This document shows, in pieces, positions 6,843 through 9,300 of a DNA stretch of 9,300 bases (position 1 is its first letter; each line of letters begins with the position of its first letter). The stretch is from contig CAZYCC010000061.1 in assembly GCA_964645985.1 (NCBI GenBank), forward strand, positions 1-9,300, given 5' to 3'. Source of the stretch: CAZYCC01 sp964645985 (GTDB lineage Bacteria; Bacillota; Clostridia; Oscillospirales; CAG-272). Below the pieces are notes generated by a model. It ran no database searches. It saw only the letters and a list, made by a program, of their open reading frames with translations, and was not told the DNA's origin. Both the position numbers and the translations under genes were made by a program.

Positions 6843-7032
6843 TGTCCCGCGTTGCCGTGTAGCGCGCCTCGCGGCGCCGGAAAATGGTGGTCCCTCTTGC
6901 AAGGGTGGTGCCCTTATCCGCGCCTCTCGCTTCTCATCAGTTGTGAGACCTGCAATCCGACGCGGCCTCCGGGCTCCGTTATGTCACCTGTAGGCCCACG
7001 CTATCCGATGCTATCACGCACAAGGCAGGACA
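6843..7032 (-). ncRNA. Rod-like structured RNA candidate, 6S-RNA-like architecture
   Basis: On the minus strand the two ends of a 190-nt segment pair into a long closing stem. 7032-7025 pairs with 6843-6850 (tgtcctgc with gcgggaca), and about 12 more pairs run in to 7010 and 6863 with small bulges. Two of these pairs are G-U on the minus strand but would be A-C mismatches on the plus strand, which favours minus. Inside are a GCGCC/GGCGC hairpin with the GNRA-type loop GCGA on the 3' side (about 6865-6878) and an apical stem (ccgcg/cgcgg) capped by tctca/tgaga. A largely unpaired 5' strand faces the 3'-side hairpin, as in the central bubble of 6S RNA. The segment begins just after the DUF1292 stop codon, behind a weak promoter-like pair (ttcacg, aataaa), and the terminator at 6783-6806 lies downstream. 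Length and shape fit 6S RNA, which binds RNA polymerase, but no signature sequence was confirmed. It could instead be a structured 3' region of the DUF1292 mRNA. Confidence 0.48.
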
Positions 7033-7038
7033 ACGGTT

Positions 7039-7365
7039 TTATTCGTCGCTGAAGAGGAGTTTCGTGAAGCGATCGCTTATGCGGTCGAACTCGTCGTCGT
7101 CGTCGATTGTGACGAGGACCTCCTGACCATCGCCCTCGAGCGCCATCTTGAGGATGACATACTCGCCGTCGCCCTGCAGATCGGTGCCGGCCGGCAGGAG
7201 CGCGACGTAGAGATCGTCCCCCTCGCGCAGCTGCCCGAGCAGGGAGAAGTCGCTCTCCATCCCCTCCTCGTCGGTGAGGGTGATCAACTCATCCCCGTCA
7301 AAATCCTGGAACCGCGGCGCGCTCTCCTCCTGCGGCATCTTCCCTTTTTCCTTGCCGTTTGCCAT
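7039..7365 (-). CDS. DUF1292 family protein (YrzB-like)
   Basis: Small acidic protein of 108 residues whose molecular function is not established. The DUF1292 pattern is clear: ITLTDEEGMESDFSLLG (about 28-44), the strand LYVALLP (52-58), EYVILKM (68-74), then EVLVTIDDDDEFDRISDRF (82-100). A charged N-terminal extension of about 25 residues precedes the domain. The start is well supported: AAAGGAG (complement of 7371-7377) lies five bases before the ATG, and a good promoter lies about 36 bases further upstream. In other Bacillota this family is usually found near a Holliday-junction resolvase and alanyl-tRNA synthetase genes; neither is visible here, so the gene stands alone in this window. 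Its stop codon is followed within about ten bases by the structured RNA candidate and then by the bidirectional terminator, so both may be on one transcript. Confidence 0.88.
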   Translation of the reverse strand: MANGKEKGKMPQEESAPRFQDFDGDELITLTDEEGMESDFSLLGQLREGDDLYVALLPAGTDLQGDGEYVILKMALEGDGQEVLVTIDDDDEFDRISDRFTKLLFSDE

Positions 7366-7400
7366 TTCTGCTCCTTTCGGTGGAAAACCCCCGCAAGCGT

Positions 7401-7429
7401 AGTTTACCTCATTTAAGCGGATTTGTCAA
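7401..7429 (-). promoter_or_regulatory. Promoter of the DUF1292 gene
   Basis: Read on the minus strand, ttgaca (complement of 7424-7429, perfect -35) is followed by a 17-base spacer and taaact (complement of 7401-7406, four of six -10 positions). The spacing is optimal and places the transcription start roughly 30 bases before the ATG, with the Shine-Dalgarno sequence inside the leader. Confidence 0.85.
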
Positions 7430-7539
7430 GAGGGAGAGGAATTTGCCCACGACGCTCACGCGAGGGGGTCACGCGGCGGGGGAAGATACGCGCAAAACCG
7501 CAGGGGGAGGGATACCCTCCGCGAGGGAGAGCGGGGCAG

Positions 7540-8320
7540 CGCAAAATCACGACAAGCAGCATTGACCTATCCGAAACACCCCATCCCCGAGGGAGCAGTG
7601 GAAATGTCGACAGGGGCAGTGGGGTTTTCCCGAAAACTAAATGTAGAAACGGCAGTGAAAATTACGCTAATCCTCACCCCGCTTTCCGAAAACACCCCCA
7701 CCCCGAAGGGCAGAGAAAACGTGTCGCTTCCGACAATCCTATCAATCTCTTTGGGGTATCCCTCGCGTCACGAATCAACTTCGTTTAGAGGAACACACCC
7801 CGCATCCCGTAACAGTTCGTTATGTGGGGGTTCCAAGGGGGAGCGCAGCTCCCCCTTGGCAGGGAATCCAACGGGGGCGGAGCCCCCTTGGCCGCTTCTC
7901 GAGAGAGCCGGGGGAGGGCTCTTTCGGGAAAGAGCACTCCTCCGGAGGAGCGTGGTGGCGGTTCCCGCCGCGATAACAGTAGGTGCGGCTCGCGGCAGTG
8001 GAAATGTCGACAGAGGCACCCGGGTTTCCCGAAAACTATATTCAGAAACGGCAGTTCAGATTACGACAGGAGCAGTGGAGTTTCCGCAAAAACTATATTT
8101 AGAAACGGCAGTTTGCCTCACGATAACGGCACTTCGGTTTCCCGAAAACTACATCTTAGAGGTAGCAGTCGAAATCTCGACAAAGCGGGGTTTCCCTCTC
8201 ATCTTCCCCCGAGCGGTGCAGTTCAAATTACGACAGAGGTACCTCGGTTTCCCGAAAACTAAGTTTAGAAACGGCAGTTCAAATTCCACCCGAAACAGTG
8301 CCGTTTTCCCGAAAGTAAAC
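7540..8320. repeat. Degenerate tandem array with a period of about 57 bp
   Basis: The core tttcccgaaaact or close variants starts at 7626, 7683, 8025, 8081, 8138, 8191, 8248 and 8305; neighbouring starts are 53-57 bases apart. Each core is followed by sequence like agaaacggcagttcaaatt and acgacagaggca, so the whole unit repeats, not just a short motif. The exact 19-mer gcagtggaaatgtcgacag occurs at 7595 and 7995. Copies become weaker at both edges, and 7740-7990 is occupied by other sequence. A frame on the plus strand (7562-8353) stays open, but the repeat changes frame within it and a second frame is also open, so coding is not supported. No RNA gene or protein family is recognised. Confidence 0.8.
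7833..7969. repeat. Cluster of six back-to-back hairpins inside the 57-bp array
   Basis: Inverted repeats follow with almost no gaps. They are 7833-7859 (12-bp perfect arms, ccaagggggagc, loop gca), 7868-7891 (ccaacgggggc against gcccccttgg, one bulge), 7904-7922 (agagcc/ggctct), 7918-7935 (gctctttc/gaaagagc), 7937-7950 (ctcctcc/ggaggag) and 7957-7969 (ggcgg/ccgcc). The first two resemble each other (ccaa...ggggg and ccccc ttgg), suggesting a duplicated palindromic element. No T-run follows any of them. Confidence 0.8.
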
Positions 8321-8328
8321 TCCTTCCC

Positions 8329-8369
8329 GAGGCGGAACGCCTCACCGAAATGAGGCGGGAAAATCCCGC
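8329..8369 (+). promoter_or_regulatory. Chained, mutually exclusive hairpins upstream of pantothenate kinase
   Basis: Segment gaggcg (8329-8334) can pair with cgcctc (8338-8343). The overlapping cgcctca (8338-8344) can instead pair with tgaggcg (8351-8357). Then gcggga (8355-8360) can pair with tcccgc (8364-8369). Adjacent hairpins share strands, as in attenuators, but the promoter candidate nearest the gene lies downstream, so a leader function would require a transcript starting further upstream. Confidence 0.45.
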
Positions 8370-8397
8370 AAAATCGCGCGCGCGCATTCGCGAAAAT

Positions 8398-8452
8398 GTT
8401 ACAATTCTGCCACAGCATAGCCGTGGTTTGCGCCGCGCGCGCGTGCTACAAT
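8398..8452 (+). promoter_or_regulatory. Two extended -10 promoter candidates for pantothenate kinase
   Basis: The sequences tgttacaat (8397-8405) and tgctacaat (8444-8452) both combine the extended -10 TG with tacaat, five of six -10 positions. Neither has a convincing -35 box, which extended -10 promoters can do without. The second would start transcription near 8459, about 12 bases before the preferred start codon. GC-alternating runs (cgcgcgcg) precede both. Confidence 0.5.
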
Positions 8453-8470
8453 GCGCAAAAAGAGGGAATG

Positions 8471-9295
8471 ATGGGCGTACATCTCGGTATTGATGTGGGC
8501 GGGAGCGCGACGAAAATCGTCGGCTTTCGCGAGAACGGGGATCTGCTGACCCCCGCGTTTGTGCGCGCGAACGATCCGCTCGCCTCGGTTTACGGAGCGC
8601 TCGGGCGCTTCACCGCCGAGAACGCGCTCTCCCTCTCGGATCTTGACAAAATCACCGTCACCGGGGTCGGCGCGTCCTTCCTCGGGAGCGAAATTTACGG
8701 GGTGCCCTGCGAGCGGGCGAACGAGTTTTCCTGCGTCGGGCGCGGAGGGCTGTACCTGTCGAGCCTGCCGCGCGCCGTTGTCGTCAGTATGGGCACCGGT
8801 ACCGCCCTTGTCCTCGCCGATGAGAGGGAGAGCGAGCCCTACCGCTACCTTGGCGGAACCGGGGTCGGCGGCGGGACGGTCACGGGCCTCGCGCGCCAGC
8901 TGCTCGGCATTGAGACCATCGATCACCTTGTCTCTCTCGCCGAGAAGGGAGACCTCGCGCACATCGATCTGCGGGTCGGGGACATCGTGCGGCCGGGCGG
9001 GGGAGATCTGCCCGCCGAGATGACCGCCTCCAACTTCGGCAAGCTCAGCGATCTCGCCTCCCGCGAGGACATCGCGCGCGGCATCCTCAACCTCGTGCTC
9101 GAAACGATAGGAATGCTCGCCGTCTTTTCGGCGCGCGGGGCGGGAGGCTGCCCGGTCGTCCTCACCGGGCGCCTGTCCACTATCCCGCAAGCGCGCGATC
9201 TCGTCACCACCCTGCGCGAGATGTTCGGTATCGAGACAGTTATCCCGCAAAACGCCGAATTCGCCACGGTCATCGGCGCCGCCCTCGGCAAGTAG
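8471..9295 (+). CDS. coaW: Type II pantothenate kinase
   Basis: Phosphorylates pantothenate with ATP, the first committed step of coenzyme A synthesis, in the cytoplasm. The 274-residue product matches the length of bacterial type II enzymes (the Staphylococcus aureus enzyme is about 267). Visible motifs are the N-terminal phosphate loop GIDVGGSATKIVG (6-18), TGVGA (64-68), NEFSCVGRGGLYL (84-96) with Glu85 at the position of the catalytic glutamate, SMGTGTALVL (106-115), the glycine-rich YLGGTGVGGGTVTGL (126-140), DLRVGDI (166-172) and TASNFGKL (185-192). ATG pairs at 8468 and 8471 compete; the second is preferred because gaggg (8463-8467) is then spaced suitably. An upstream in-frame ATG at 8396 overlaps the promoter candidates and adds unrelated residues. 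Type II enzymes in bacteria are often little inhibited by coenzyme A; this is family knowledge, not shown here. The gene is complete; only five bases follow its stop. Confidence 0.92.
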   Translation: MGVHLGIDVGGSATKIVGFRENGDLLTPAFVRANDPLASVYGALGRFTAENALSLSDLDKITVTGVGASFLGSEIYGVPCERANEFSCVGRGGLYLSSLPRAVVVSMGTGTALVLADERESEPYRYLGGTGVGGGTVTGLARQLLGIETIDHLVSLAEKGDLAHIDLRVGDIVRPGGGDLPAEMTASNFGKLSDLASREDIARGILNLVLETIGMLAVFSARGAGGCPVVLTGRLSTIPQARDLVTTLREMFGIETVIPQNAEFATVIGAALGK

Positions 9296-9300
9296 GGACA

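Noticed and set aside
6881..6920. T-box-like sequence (aagggtggtgccc) on the plus strand.
   Set aside because: There is no specifier stem or AGTA-type loop upstream and no plus-strand aminoacyl-tRNA or amino-acid gene downstream; the sequence is accounted for by the minus-strand rod structure.
7540..8320. CRISPR array.
   Set aside because: The whole unit repeats with graded degeneracy; there are no constant repeats separated by unique spacers and no cas genes nearby.
7562..8353. 263-codon plus-strand open frame across the 57-bp array as a real repeat protein.
   Set aside because: Repeat units appear in different frames along it, a second overlapping frame is also open, it runs through the hairpin block, and there is no ribosome binding site or known domain.
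8399..9250. Minus-strand open frame of 283 codons opposite pantothenate kinase.
   Set aside because: It is a shadow frame of a gene with complete family motifs on the plus strand; no plausible start site or domain is seen.

Overview
The window looks like chromosomal DNA of a GC-rich Gram-positive bacterium, most likely a member of the Clostridia (Oscillospiraceae-like is a guess from overall style). The support is a sortase-assembled pilus locus with an LPxTG pilin and class C sortases, a DUF1292 protein (a Bacillota family), a type II pantothenate kinase, a strong AAAGGAG ribosome binding site and TTGACA-type promoters. No phage, insertion sequence, tRNA, rRNA or CRISPR array is visible.

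Layout. Positions 2-4012 (+) hold the 3' end of a pilus operon: a large pilin open at its 5' end, then two tandem class C sortases. The pilin has an LPFTG sorting signal, and its extracellular part is much less GC-rich than its own sorting signal and the sortases. A perfect 14-bp hairpin lies between pilin and first sortase. The second sortase ends in an unusual repetitive Ser/Gly/Asp/Lys tail. A terminator (4209-4236) follows. Next come about 500 bp of degenerate GC-rich repeats with heptamer tandem repeats, then a clear promoter (4771-4800) driving a secreted, membrane-anchored protein (4826-6484) with a cohesin-like module and two cadherin-like beta-sandwich modules.

Positions 6485-7038 are gene-free but rich in RNA structure: several hairpins, a bidirectional terminator (6783-6806), and on the minus strand a roughly 190-nt rod-like RNA candidate with 6S-RNA-like architecture, just downstream of the minus-strand DUF1292 gene (7039-7365). 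The DUF1292 gene has its own promoter at 7401-7429.

Positions 7430-8390 carry no convincing gene. They contain a degenerate tandem array with a period of about 57 bp (about 7540-8320), interrupted by a block of six back-to-back hairpins (7833-7969) and followed by three mutually exclusive hairpins (8329-8369). The window ends with a complete type II pantothenate kinase gene (8471-9295) with extended -10 promoter candidates.

How the parts work together: the pilin and the two sortases form a surface-fibre assembly unit, with basal, tip or further pilins and the housekeeping sortase presumably outside the window. The cohesin-like protein is a separately transcribed envelope protein that may or may not cooperate with the pilus. 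DUF1292, the RNA candidate and pantothenate kinase look like housekeeping content beyond the surface-structure locus. The most notable items are the mosaic pilin, the sortases without a recognisable lid motif, the 6S-like RNA candidate and the two distinct repeat fields.
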